Shown in pieces: positions 35,366 through 43,635 of a stretch of DNA of 50,830 nucleotides; the stretch's first letter is position 1, and each line of letters opens with the position of its first letter. This DNA comes from an uncultured Lachnospiraceae bacterium (GTDB lineage Bacteria; Bacillota; Clostridia; Lachnospirales; Lachnospiraceae), in the NCBI GenBank assembly GCA_910578715.1, contig CAJTRL010000022.1:1-50830 (forward strand), in the 5' to 3' direction. The position numbers and the translations under genes were made by a program. The notes under the pieces are model-generated. The model saw nothing but the letters and a program-made list of their open reading frames with translations. It did not search any database and had not been told where the DNA came from.

Positions 35366-36214
35366 TTATTCTTCCTTTCCGTAATAGTGCATAAAGATTT
35401 CTTCCAGCCCCGGCTCTTCAATCGTAATATCCTCGATATTATGTCCCGCAAATCCGGCAAAAAGCGCATTCAAATCTCCCTCATACATAAAATTCTCTTC
35501 TTTTCCGTCCCGTATCATACGGATATGTTTCGCATTGCTCCTCGTCAGATTTTCCACCGTATCGCTGCAGATAAGTTTTCCTTCCCTGATAATCGCGGCA
35601 TGTCTGCAGTATTTTTTGATTTCCGGCAGAACATGGGACGACAGAAAACAGGTTGTACCCTGTCTGTTGTATTCCAGTATCAGCCGGAAAAATTCGGACT
35701 GCATCAACGGGTCGAGCCCGCTCGTCGGCTCGTCAAAAATGAAAAGCCCGGGCTTATGCTGCATGGCGCATACAATGCTGACCTTTTTCCGGTTTCCCAA
35801 AGACAGTTCTTCTATCTTTTTGTCAGGCTCCACCTGTAACCGCTCGCAAAGCATTGCCGCTTCTTTTCTGCAGTCCATCCCCCGCATGTCAGCCGCCAGC
35901 CGGATGACCTCTTTTACCCTCATCGACGGATAAAACATGGCTTCCGAAGGCATATAACCGATGTTCTTTAAAATCTCTCTGCGGTCTTTTACCACATCCC
36001 TTTCAAAAATGCGGATGCTTCCCTCCTGAAAACGGAGCAGACCGAGCATACTGCGGATTGTCGTGGATTTTCCCGCCCCGTTCGGCCCAAGAAATCCATA
36101 AATGTCCCCTTTTTCCACCGCCAGGGACAGGCTGCTGACGCCCCGCTTCTTCCCGTACTGTTTCGTCATATTTTGTATGATGACCGCATATTCCTGTTTT
36201 TCCACTCCCATCAT
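35366..36214 (-). CDS. ABC transporter ATP-binding protein
   Basis: 282 aa (281 if the second ATG at 36211 is used). Walker A GPNGAGKST, signature LSLGNRKK, Walker B LFIFDEPTSGLD and an LSSHVLPE H-loop are intact. A C-terminal extension (about 220-282) is typical of DrrA/CcmA-type ATPases working with ABC-2 permeases. It lies between the DUF3021/LytTR pair and its permease, so the LytTR regulator may control it. Confidence 0.92.
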   Translation of the reverse strand: MMGVEKQEYAVIIQNMTKQYGKKRGVSSLSLAVEKGDIYGFLGPNGAGKSTTIRSMLGLLRFQEGSIRIFERDVVKDRREILKNIGYMPSEAMFYPSMRVKEVIRLAADMRGMDCRKEAAMLCERLQVEPDKKIEELSLGNRKKVSIVCAMQHKPGLFIFDEPTSGLDPLMQSEFFRLILEYNRQGTTCFLSSHVLPEIKKYCRHAAIIREGKLICSDTVENLTRSNAKHIRMIRDGKEENFMYEGDLNALFAGFAGHNIEDITIEEPGLEEIFMHYYGKEE

Positions 36215-36239
36215 CCTTTCCTGTTCTGCATTTTTCCGG

Positions 36240-36425
36240 TTTATCTTTCCTTACGCCTCTCCGGGCTCTGCTTTCTCCGGCCTTTTCCCTTACTCTTCTC
36301 TGCGTTCCGTTTTCTCGGCTTTCCTTCCTTACCGCTCTCCGGGCTCCGGCTCTTTGCTTCTTCTCCTACTGCTCTCCGGGCACCCGCTTCTTTCGGCTCT
36401 CTTTTACTGTTCTCCGGGCTCCGCC
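36240..36425. repeat. Degenerate tandem repeat, units of about 38 bp
   Basis: CTCTCCGGGCTC-like cores start at 36257, 36335, 36372 and 36410 with a decayed unit near 36296, giving a period of 37-39 bases in a polypyrimidine-rich strand. The last unit encodes the final residues (EPGEQ) of the DUF3021 protein and its stop, so the array looks like copies of the gene's 3' end. Confidence 0.7.
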
Positions 36426-36910
36426 AGTTTCTCCGTCCGCATCGGCATCTTTTCATCCTTTTTTCGTTTATACAGCTCCAGCTCCCGGTTCAGCAGCGCC
36501 GTATCGATATCCCGCTTGAGCTTATAAATCAGAAACACACATATATAAGTGAGCAGCATATAAAGGAAAAACCAGAATGTCACTACCGGATTCCTGTCAA
36601 ACCAGCCGAGCAGAAAACTCATTGCCGCATACAGCGCCGTACAGAAAACCGAACGAACTGCCACGCTTACCCCGAACCGCTCCGCCTCGTCAAAATTCTG
36701 CAGCAGATAAACCTGCAGATAGCACATGGCATAGGCTGTCAGAACCATTTTGACCATTACCGGAATGCTGGCTTCAAAGCTCCCTTTGATGATACGGTAA
36801 AAGAAATAAAAAAACAGCATAATAGAGAAATACAGACAGGCTTTGATTTCGATGCCGATTTCCGCCGATAAAAATCTTCTGATTTTTTCACTCCCGAATC
36901 TTTCCATCAC
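36404..36910 (-). CDS. DUF3021 membrane protein
   Basis: 168 aa with four predicted helices and the family-typical start (EKIRRFLSAEIGIEIKACLYFSIMLF shows the first helix). DUF3021 proteins are known neighbours of small LytTR regulators, probably as membrane partners that hold or sense for them. It overlaps the LytTR gene by four bases. The charged C-terminal tail ends inside a tandem repeat, so its length may vary between strains. Confidence 0.85.
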   Translation of the reverse strand: MMERFGSEKIRRFLSAEIGIEIKACLYFSIMLFFYFFYRIIKGSFEASIPVMVKMVLTAYAMCYLQVYLLQNFDEAERFGVSVAVRSVFCTALYAAMSFLLGWFDRNPVVTFWFFLYMLLTYICVFLIYKLKRDIDTALLNRELELYKRKKDEKMPMRTEKLAEPGEQ

Positions 36911-37347
36911 ATTTCCCCCTTCAGAATATTCCGCAGCGCTCCCGCATAGTGTCTCGAAATGATAATGTGCTCTCCGTTATCCATCATTGCGTCAATGCGG
37001 TGTCCGGACATACTTTTCAATCTCCTGATTCGGTAAATATTGAGCATCGTCGATTTACTGCACCGGAAAAATCCTTCCTGTTCATAGAGCGTTTCGAAAA
37101 GCGCCAGCGTATGGGCGGTTTTATACACTTCGCTTTTCGTATAAAAGTAGGTAACGCCGTCAACACTTTCCAGGTAAAGGATATCCGGGACATTCACCAG
37201 AAACTGCTGGCCGTCTTTTATGCCCGTCAGCTTATCGCTTCTTCCCTCCAGATATTCTACGATACCCGCCAGAGAGTCCGTCATCTGCCGATATCGTATA
37301 ATCACTTCCTCAGTTCCCCTGTCGATTTGCTCTAATGTAACTTTCAA
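36907..37347 (-). CDS. LytTR-domain transcription regulator (no receiver)
   Basis: 146 aa from a TTG at 37347, chosen because GGAGGT lies six bases before it and the protein then has the usual length for this family. The LytTR domain covers about residues 40-140 (ILYLESVDGVTYFYT; FRCSKSTMLNIYRI). It has no phosphorylation domain. With DUF3021 it probably controls its own operon and the ABC genes downstream. Direct repeats just upstream are possible operators. Confidence 0.85.
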   Translation of the reverse strand: MKVTLEQIDRGTEEVIIRYRQMTDSLAGIVEYLEGRSDKLTGIKDGQQFLVNVPDILYLESVDGVTYFYTKSEVYKTAHTLALFETLYEQEGFFRCSKSTMLNIYRIRRLKSMSGHRIDAMMDNGEHIIISRHYAGALRNILKGEM

Positions 37348-37361
37348 TGGGCACCTCCGTT

Positions 37362-37420
37362 TTCCACCATCTTGCACTTTTTCCCGAAAAAAAGCAACCC
37401 CTTTACCGCCATCTTGCACT
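37362..37420 (-). promoter_or_regulatory. Direct repeats ahead of the LytTR-DUF3021 operon
   Basis: AAAAGTGCAAGATGGTGG and AAAAGTGCAAGATGGCGG (minus strand) are spaced 42 bases apart, four helical turns, and the nearer copy almost touches the ribosome site. LytTR proteins bind direct repeats in phase on the helix, so this may be an autoregulatory site. Confidence 0.45.
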
Positions 37421-37573
37421 TTTCTCCTGATAAGCTGCATCCACATCCGGCTCTTTGCCCGCGCAATCGAGCAGTGGAAAAGCAATTCCCCTGCTCGCTG
37501 AACGCGGCATTCGCCGGATGTGAGTGTATGCCCTCAAGAGGGCACGCACTCCCGCCCGGCTCTTTGCCCGCGC
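37421..37573. other. Intergenic stretch with repeated words and hairpins
   Basis: CCGGCTCTTTGCCCGCGCAA occurs at about 37449 and again at about 37557. Between them GAGTGTATGCCCTC and GAGGGCACGCACTC form a hairpin at 37520-37549. No gene is visible. Confidence 0.5.
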
Positions 37574-37606
37574 AAAAAGGGAATACTCCCTTTCGGAAGT
37601 ATTCCC
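37574..37606 (-). terminator. Intrinsic terminator of the propeller/binding-protein gene
   Basis: GGGAATACT and AGTATTCCC pair around TCCGAAAGGG, followed by TTTTT on the minus strand, 20 bases after the stop at 37626. Confidence 0.85.
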
Positions 37607-37625
37607 ATCATGCAACATTACCACG

Positions 37626-39962
37626 CTATTCCGCCATATAAATTGCCACCTGTTTTTCTATCTCATTCAGCGTTTCCTCCAGCGAAGCCTCCCCTCGCAC
37701 ATACCGGACGCCGCTCGTAAAGACCGCGCCCTCCAGCACGCTGTCGGAAAAATAAGCCGTATTGACCGAGCGAAGCTCCTCCTTGAAGGCCGCTATCTGT
37801 TCCTCCACCGGCCAGTACATCACAAAATCGATAACAAGCCCCTCGTCATTCACAAGCGATAAATAACCAAACGCACGGTCTTCGCCCAGATAGTTTTCAT
37901 CCGGCGTAAACTGTATATCATACGCATTCTGGTTCAGGGGCAGCCCGTAATAATTCCGTTGTACTTCCGCTGACAGGAAAAAGCCCAGAAATTCCCTGGC
38001 ATCTTCCGTCTGTGTGGAAGCGGCGTTGATGCCGAGCAGTGTTTTCGGAAGAAACAGATTGCTGCATTCTCCCTGCATCGGCACCATCCGGCTGTCCTCA
38101 TATCCGGCTGTTTTCTCAATAGAAGCGCCTTCCATATAACTGTATGCCGTATCAATCCAGCCGTTGATGAGGTACTGGGAACCACTGATATATTTGAAAA
38201 TATCGTTGGCAAGGCTCCAGTCCACCGGCATATTTCTACTATATGCCGTATTATCCCTTTCCGCGTAACCCTGGATGATTTCCGCACGAATGCCGTCCAT
38301 CTGCGCATCATAAATGCGTTTTCCCTCTTCCAGAAATGTACCAATCGCCTCCCTGTTCAGCGTGCCGTTTTCCGAAATCCATAACGGCGCGCTCGTCATC
38401 GCAAACCGCTTCAACACTGTTTCCGCATCACAAATTCCAATGATATCGTCTCCCGGATGCGCGCTCCGCATCGCCTCTACGCCTGTGGCGATGCCGGATA
38501 AGTCCGTCATTCCCGCTATGTCGCTGTCCTTTCCGGCCAGCCTCGGAACGCCGAATGTCGCGGGCGCCACATAAGCCTTTCCGTCCACCTTCAGCGCGTC
38601 AATCACATTGTCAAAAAGCGGTTCCTGTGCACTGTACTGTGCCAGATAATCGGTCAAATCCAGCAAAAGCCCTTTGCTGACATAGGACTGGAAGGGGAGG
38701 TCGTCTAACACAATCAAATCCGGTCCGTTTCCCGCCATGATTTCCGTATTCAGCTTTTTGACCGCATCCTCCCGCGTTACCGAACCGCCCTCTTCCATGC
38801 CGACCTCATAGGAAACATAAGTGTCCGGATGCTTTGACTGATACAAAGATACGGCCTGCCGCAAGTCTTCGTCTTCCCGAAGACTGTACACGGTCAGCTC
38901 TTTTTCCGGTACGGCCGGAACATCCGGGTCATAAGTATAACGTATTAGTCTGCCATTGGAAAACATGACAAGAAATACGTCCCCTTCCAGACACATAGCA
39001 TCGCTTATTGTATAAGAAGGATTGCTCAGCATGGACAATTTGCCGTCCACAACCTGCTCCATCAGGTTGCCGCCGACCACATGCCTGTGGATTCCCTGAT
39101 TTCCGATAACATAAAGCGTCTGTTCCTCTCCCGGCAAAAGCACCATAGAACCGTAATCAAAGCCATTATAGTAACGGTCCCCATAGCTTCCGGCCACAAA
39201 GTCCGTCAGTATATCGTCCTCAATATATTCCCCGGCTTCCATATCGTATACGAGCGGCAGTCCGTCACTGCCATAATCATTATCAATAAAAAGGAGATTA
39301 TCTTTTACCCAGAACCAGTACGGCCGTTCCAAAGCGTCCAACACCTTTTCGCTGCTGCCGTCTTTGAATACCTCATAGACCGACATCCCGTAAGTATTGA
39401 TAAAGATGCGGTTATCGTCCGTCATATAAAGCGACCGAATCTGTTGTTCCTCTTCCGAAATCTCCGGCCTTACCGGCACGCGGGTTCCGTCCGGCAGAAT
39501 CAGCTCCATAATAGGTATATAATCATCGTCTTCAGGAACCGCATCATAAAGAATGCCAACCGTGCCGTCAGGCGACATATCCATTTCCCCGATATAAAAA
39601 TACTGTGACAGCATCTCATTCAGCCAGTCCGGCATTTCCTGCTCCCAGGTACGCCCGTCGTCCTTCGAGATAAAATATCCCCTGTAACTGTCCAGAATCA
39701 CGATACTTCCGTCGTCGCGTCTGCAGAAACCGTTGGAAACGGCCAGAGAATCCGAAAGGTCGATTTCTTCCTCCACATACCGCCCCATCGCCGTATTGCT
39801 GCTTTCACCGCCGGAGCCATCCTGTCCCCGGTCATTGGGTTCCCTTTCCTGTCCCGGCCCTCCATTCTCGCCACAGCCTGTCAGGGCCGCCAGCGCCGCC
39901 GCCAGAATCAACGCAAGAACCCGGCATTTCATCCGATATTTTCCAGTTTTTCCTTTTTTCAT
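37626..39962 (-). CDS. Lipoprotein with propeller-like N-half and solute-binding C-half
   Basis: 778 aa from the ATG at 39962 with GGGAGGG seven bases upstream. The signal ends in the lipobox ALTGC. Residues about 60-370 contain repeated beta-strand blocks with Asp boxes (SKDDGRTWEQE; DMSPDGTVGILYD), like a beta-propeller. From about 375 a family 1 solute-binding fold follows (VYSLREDEDLRQAVSLYQ; GPDLIVLDDLPFQSYV; LPKTLLGINAAS). No permease gene is near, so it may be an extracellular sensor rather than a transporter part. It diverges from an OmpR-type two-component system. Confidence 0.8.
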   Translation of the reverse strand: MKKGKTGKYRMKCRVLALILAAALAALTGCGENGGPGQEREPNDRGQDGSGGESSNTAMGRYVEEEIDLSDSLAVSNGFCRRDDGSIVILDSYRGYFISKDDGRTWEQEMPDWLNEMLSQYFYIGEMDMSPDGTVGILYDAVPEDDDYIPIMELILPDGTRVPVRPEISEEEQQIRSLYMTDDNRIFINTYGMSVYEVFKDGSSEKVLDALERPYWFWVKDNLLFIDNDYGSDGLPLVYDMEAGEYIEDDILTDFVAGSYGDRYYNGFDYGSMVLLPGEEQTLYVIGNQGIHRHVVGGNLMEQVVDGKLSMLSNPSYTISDAMCLEGDVFLVMFSNGRLIRYTYDPDVPAVPEKELTVYSLREDEDLRQAVSLYQSKHPDTYVSYEVGMEEGGSVTREDAVKKLNTEIMAGNGPDLIVLDDLPFQSYVSKGLLLDLTDYLAQYSAQEPLFDNVIDALKVDGKAYVAPATFGVPRLAGKDSDIAGMTDLSGIATGVEAMRSAHPGDDIIGICDAETVLKRFAMTSAPLWISENGTLNREAIGTFLEEGKRIYDAQMDGIRAEIIQGYAERDNTAYSRNMPVDWSLANDIFKYISGSQYLINGWIDTAYSYMEGASIEKTAGYEDSRMVPMQGECSNLFLPKTLLGINAASTQTEDAREFLGFFLSAEVQRNYYGLPLNQNAYDIQFTPDENYLGEDRAFGYLSLVNDEGLVIDFVMYWPVEEQIAAFKEELRSVNTAYFSDSVLEGAVFTSGVRYVRGEASLEETLNEIEKQVAIYMAE

Positions 39963-40006
39963 GAACAAACCCTCCCTATTATTGCTATACCCAAAATACC
40001 AGAAAC

Positions 40007-40075
40007 TTCTCTAAACTTTCTCTAACAAATTTTAAGTTTTTCTTAGAGGATTTTTAAAGATATTTATGATATAAT
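40007..40075 (+). promoter_or_regulatory. Promoter of the OmpR-type system with direct repeats
   Basis: TTCTCTAA occurs at 40007 and 40018 (11-base period), with a weaker TTCTTAGA at 40040 two periods on. TATAAT at 40070-40075 is the -10. Eleven-base spaced direct repeats just upstream of a promoter are the usual layout for OmpR-family regulators, so autoregulation is likely. Confidence 0.5.
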
Positions 40076-40245
40076 CCGTGCAAGAGAAAAACAAGCGACG
40101 CGAAGCGGCATTTGTTTTTCTTGCACGATTAACGAGAAAGCGTTTGACGAAGTCAAACAGGAAGCGCGTCAGCGCGAGCTTTCGAGTCTAATACGCCAAG
40201 AGAAAAACAAGCGACGCGAAGCGGCATTTGTTTTTCAAAAGAAAG
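40076..40245 (+). ncRNA. Structured 5' leader with duplicated hairpins
   Basis: AGAGAAAAACAAGCGACGCG plus the following AAGCGGCATTTGTTTTTC occurs twice (from about 40081 and 40200), each able to fold back. The first copy extends into a CGTGCAAG/CTTGCACG stem. Between them a CGAGAAAGC/GCTTTCG stem encloses two small hairpins (TTTGAC-GTCAAA and GCGCG-CGCGC). The whole block lies between the -10 and the start codon, so it should be in the mRNA. Function unknown; it could equally be a dispersed DNA repeat. Confidence 0.5.
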
Positions 40246-40259
40246 GACCCCCCCCGCCT

Positions 40260-40946
40260 ATGCGCATTTTACTGGCCGAAGACGACAAAGACTTAAATAA
40301 GGCCCTCACATGGCAGTTAAGCTCCCGCGGCTATAACGTCGATTCCTGTTGTAACGGCGAGGAAGCCCTCTATTATGGCAGGCAGAACATTTATGACGTG
40401 ATTCTGCTCGACCGGATGCTGCCCGATAAAGAAGGAACGGAAGTTTTGACCGCTCTGCGGCGGCTTTCCATTCATACGCCGATTATTCTGATTACCGCCC
40501 TCGGTCTTTTAAAGGACAAAATCACAGGGCTGGACTTAGGCGCGGACGATTATCTCGTCAAACCTTTCGATTTTGAGGAACTGCTTGCCAGAATCCGCTG
40601 TGTCACAAGGCGCTCTTCTTCGCTGAACGCTCAGCCGGACGGTCTTTTATCCTGGCATGACATTTCATGGGCTCCGCGCGAGATGTGCCTGACCGGGCCT
40701 TCCGGCGACTGTGTACTGTCAAGACGCGAAGCCGACCTTCTGGAAAGTTTCCTCCATGCGCCGGGCCAGACGCTCGCCAGGGAAACGCTCCTGTTAAAAG
40801 TCTGGGGGCCCGACAGCGAAGTGGAAAACGGCAATCTGGACAACTATATTCATTTTTTGCGCAGACGGCTGAAAGGCGTCGGCTCCTCATTGCAGATTAA
40901 AACTGTCTGGGGCGTCGGTTACGGACTCAACGCCCCTCTTTCTTAG
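40260..40946 (+). CDS. OmpR-family response regulator
   Basis: 228 aa. Receiver domain with AEDDKD, phosphoacceptor VILLDRMLPD near residue 51 and Lys in DDYLVKPF. The winged helix at the C-terminus has LSRREADLLESF and NLDNYIHFLRRRL. It is followed after 22 bases by its histidine kinase. A run of eight C between the AAAGGA and the ATG makes the ribosome spacing 12 bases, longer than normal. Confidence 0.93.
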   Translation: MRILLAEDDKDLNKALTWQLSSRGYNVDSCCNGEEALYYGRQNIYDVILLDRMLPDKEGTEVLTALRRLSIHTPIILITALGLLKDKITGLDLGADDYLVKPFDFEELLARIRCVTRRSSSLNAQPDGLLSWHDISWAPREMCLTGPSGDCVLSRREADLLESFLHAPGQTLARETLLLKVWGPDSEVENGNLDNYIHFLRRRLKGVGSSLQIKTVWGVGYGLNAPLS

Positions 40947-40968
40947 AAAGCGTTCTGAAAGGACAAAT

Positions 40969-42399
40969 ATGTTTCAAAAAGCACATTTTCTTTTTACCCT
41001 CCTGTGTTCCGGCACTACCATCGCCATCATCATTCTGATATCGATGCTTTATCTGCATGTTTCGGAAAACAGTCTTTCCGAAAATCAGTTCCGGTCTTTT
41101 CAGAATGATATCAACACAATTGCCGCCAGCCTGGAAGGAACTTCTTCCGTTTCCATCCAATGGCTGGAAAGAATGGAAACCCAAAATGATTTTATCATTT
41201 ATATCATCGACAATGGAAAACCCTTTCTCTATAATTCACTGCGCAGTGCAAATGACTCACCTAGCCAGTCATTGCTGGCCGAAAGCCTGGACGCATACCG
41301 GGAAATATTTCCGTCCGTCCAGAGCGAAACTGGCCGGAACGATATCAATTTGAATGAAACCGACAATGAAATTATTTATTCTGTTACACTCATCGGCAGC
41401 AGTCATGAAGACTACTCCGTAACTGTTACCACCGATTATGCCTATTACGGTATCGGACATCATGAATACCAGTTCCGCTCTTCTTCCTCAGGAAACTCCT
41501 ATTATGCTTCCATTATCGATATGGAGGGCAGCACGGCCCGGACACAGATAGTCGTTCTTTCCTCTTTAAAATCGCTGAACGCACAGATTTTCCGCCAACG
41601 GCTGAGGTTCCTTTTTATCGACCTGGCGGCGGCCGCCGCCCTCCTGGGTTTTTCGTTCTTTTTCACGGGCAGGCTCTTGAAACCTCTTCGGGAAAATCAG
41701 GAAGCGCAGATGCGTTTTTTTGCCGCCGCCTCCCACGAACTGCGCACACCGCTCTCCGTCATGCTCGCCAGCGCCGAATGCTGCGAAGAGGCTGACGCCG
41801 AAGAACAAAAAGGCTTTTTCCGTACAATTCGGACGGAAGGACAACGGATGAATAATCTTCTGGGCGACATGCTGACCCTTGCCCATACCGGCACAAACCG
41901 CTTTTCCATCGAACGCGCCCCCGCACAATTAGATACCCTGTGCCTGAACGCCTACGAAGCGTTTGAATCCATATGCCGCGGTAAAAATCTCTCGTTATCG
42001 CTCAGACTCCCGGAAGATATACCACCGCGCTGTCTCTGCGACGGGGAGCGTATTTCCCAGGTGCTCTCGATTCTGCTTCACAACGCCGTCAGCTATACCC
42101 CGGAAGGCGGAAAAATCGCTTTATCTCTGGAATACCGGGAAGGAACTTCCAGTCCCTTCCGTTCTTTGAATAACAGTTGCTTTTTTATTATTGTGTCCGA
42201 TACCGGCTCCGGCATTTCCGACGCCGACAAAAAACACGTTTTTGAACGTTTCTATCGGACGGAAAAATCCCGAAGCGCAAAAGAGCACTTCGGGCTTGGC
42301 CTGTCAATCGCCTATGAAATTATAAACGCGCATCACGGGAAAATAACCGTCGGGGACAATCCCGGAGGTGGAAGCGTTTTTACCGTCAGCCTTCCGTAA
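40969..42399 (+). CDS. Sensor histidine kinase (OmpR-system partner)
   Basis: 476 aa. Two helices (about 8-30 and 210-230) frame an extracellular domain of about 180 residues. The H-box is AAASHELRTPLSVML near residue 252; the ATPase domain has LLHNAVSYTPEGG, SDTGSGISD and FGLGLSIAYEI. It has no clear HAMP domain. It likely phosphorylates the regulator just upstream. The divergent propeller-binding lipoprotein could supply its signal; that is inference. Confidence 0.92.
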   Translation: MFQKAHFLFTLLCSGTTIAIIILISMLYLHVSENSLSENQFRSFQNDINTIAASLEGTSSVSIQWLERMETQNDFIIYIIDNGKPFLYNSLRSANDSPSQSLLAESLDAYREIFPSVQSETGRNDINLNETDNEIIYSVTLIGSSHEDYSVTVTTDYAYYGIGHHEYQFRSSSSGNSYYASIIDMEGSTARTQIVVLSSLKSLNAQIFRQRLRFLFIDLAAAAALLGFSFFFTGRLLKPLRENQEAQMRFFAAASHELRTPLSVMLASAECCEEADAEEQKGFFRTIRTEGQRMNNLLGDMLTLAHTGTNRFSIERAPAQLDTLCLNAYEAFESICRGKNLSLSLRLPEDIPPRCLCDGERISQVLSILLHNAVSYTPEGGKIALSLEYREGTSSPFRSLNNSCFFIIVSDTGSGISDADKKHVFERFYRTEKSRSAKEHFGLGLSIAYEIINAHHGKITVGDNPGGGSVFTVSLP

Positions 42400-42418
42400 C
42401 GGGGCAATTATGCGAAGA

Positions 42419-43453
42419 TTATTCCTCCGCTTCTTTTTTCCGAAATGCTTTCGACAAAAAGAAAAATCCGAACACCACAACGTCGATAAACAGCGATTCC
42501 GGAATCATCGCCCAGGTAATCTGCTGGTTCTCCAGCACATCCATAGAATAGTTATTGGCAAGTACCGGAGCCAGATTGTTGTTCAGATAATGCAGAACGA
42601 CAGGAACCCAGATATTCCCTGTTTTTTCGTAAGCCCATGCAAAGAAAATGCCAATAAAAACGCATGTTATTATTTGTCCTGTCAGCATGGCCGGTCCTCT
42701 GTCAGGCGTCGTATAATAGAAAAAGTCCAGAAAAACATGCCACAGCCCCCACAAAACGCCAAGAACCAGAAGGCCGCCCCGCATGCCGAACCGCTTCTGA
42801 AGAATCGGCTGCAGATAATACCGCCACCCGTATTCTTCCCCGAAAAACGGCGCAAATACAAGGAAAAAGTTCAACGGCACAGATATCATATAAATCCAGG
42901 TTGTCGAGCTTCCCAGGATGTCCCGCATCAGGCCCATTTCACCGTGTATCAGACAGGAAAGGGCCGCCCGCCCGAAATAAAGCACAAGAAAAAGAAGCAT
43001 ACACAGCAGGGACGCTTTCCAGCGCTTCCAGCCAAGCCCGTAGGCCGCCCGTCTTTTTTTACCGGACACAAGCAAAGCAATCCAGCAAAAAATGCTTCCA
43101 CCGATTATCGCATACTGGGAAATCAGTGCCCACACGGATATCTCCATCCCGTTCATCGCAATCGTCTGCCCCGGCACCGCCACGGATAATACGGCAACCG
43201 CCAGCATCAGAAGCGTAACAAGCAGATAACTGAAATAGAACCACCGGGGCAGCATTTCGTCCTTCCACTGTGTCAGCAAATAGGCCAGCATCACGCCCGC
43301 CGCCGGATAAAACATCTGCGCATTCGGAAGCGCGCTCATTTCCGCCGATATTGCACTTCCATACCAGGTCAGAAGCCCCATCAGATAAGTCACACCGTAA
43401 GCTATAAGCAGAAAAATAATCAACTGCTTTTTTGTTTTGTCTGTTTCATTCAT
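42419..43453 (-). CDS. CPBP family membrane protease, full-length copy
   Basis: 344 aa with about eight helices. The three Abi/CPBP motifs are present: FGEEYGWRYYL (EExxxR), LWHVFLDFFYY (H in a helix) and VVLHYLNNN. These Rce1-like enzymes are glutamate-type intramembrane proteases; in Firmicutes they often give bacteriocin immunity or process peptides. The ATG at 43453 has AAAGGCGG nine bases upstream. It converges with the kinase gene ending at 42399. A paralog lies at 45820-46656, on the far side of the LytTR/GHKL genes. Confidence 0.9.
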   Translation of the reverse strand: MNETDKTKKQLIIFLLIAYGVTYLMGLLTWYGSAISAEMSALPNAQMFYPAAGVMLAYLLTQWKDEMLPRWFYFSYLLVTLLMLAVAVLSVAVPGQTIAMNGMEISVWALISQYAIIGGSIFCWIALLVSGKKRRAAYGLGWKRWKASLLCMLLFLVLYFGRAALSCLIHGEMGLMRDILGSSTTWIYMISVPLNFFLVFAPFFGEEYGWRYYLQPILQKRFGMRGGLLVLGVLWGLWHVFLDFFYYTTPDRGPAMLTGQIITCVFIGIFFAWAYEKTGNIWVPVVLHYLNNNLAPVLANNYSMDVLENQQITWAMIPESLFIDVVVFGFFFLSKAFRKKEAEE

Positions 43454-43513
43454 TTTCACAATCCGCCTTTCTTTTATCCACCTTCTGCCATACCGTCGAA
43501 TCCGGTATTTTAC

Positions 43514-43583
43514 TGATATAATATATCACTTTTCCGCTTTTTCACAGTCAAAAATTGCCTGAACAGTCCATTTTGTGCCTGAA
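43514..43583 (-). promoter_or_regulatory. Promoter and candidate LytTR site of CPBP copy 1
   Basis: On the minus strand TTCAGGCA occurs twice with a 20-base period (43583 and 43563), and each copy is followed by ACTG. A TATATT -10 lies at 43525-43520. Paired direct repeats about two helical turns apart, ahead of a promoter, are the known layout of LytTR operators. The regulator gene lies just upstream. Confidence 0.55.
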
Positions 43584-43635
43584 TGGAGCGTCACTCCGAA
43601 ATGCTGTCTGCAAAATCTCTGCACTTCCGGCATCG

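Noticed and set aside
36240..36425. CRISPR-like array
   Set aside because: Units are degenerate along their whole length with no alternating constant repeat and unique spacer, and no cas gene is near.
42368..43189. 273-codon plus-strand frame
   Set aside because: Antisense to CPBP copy 1; the homologous stretch of copy 2 gives similar antisense words, as expected for paralogs.
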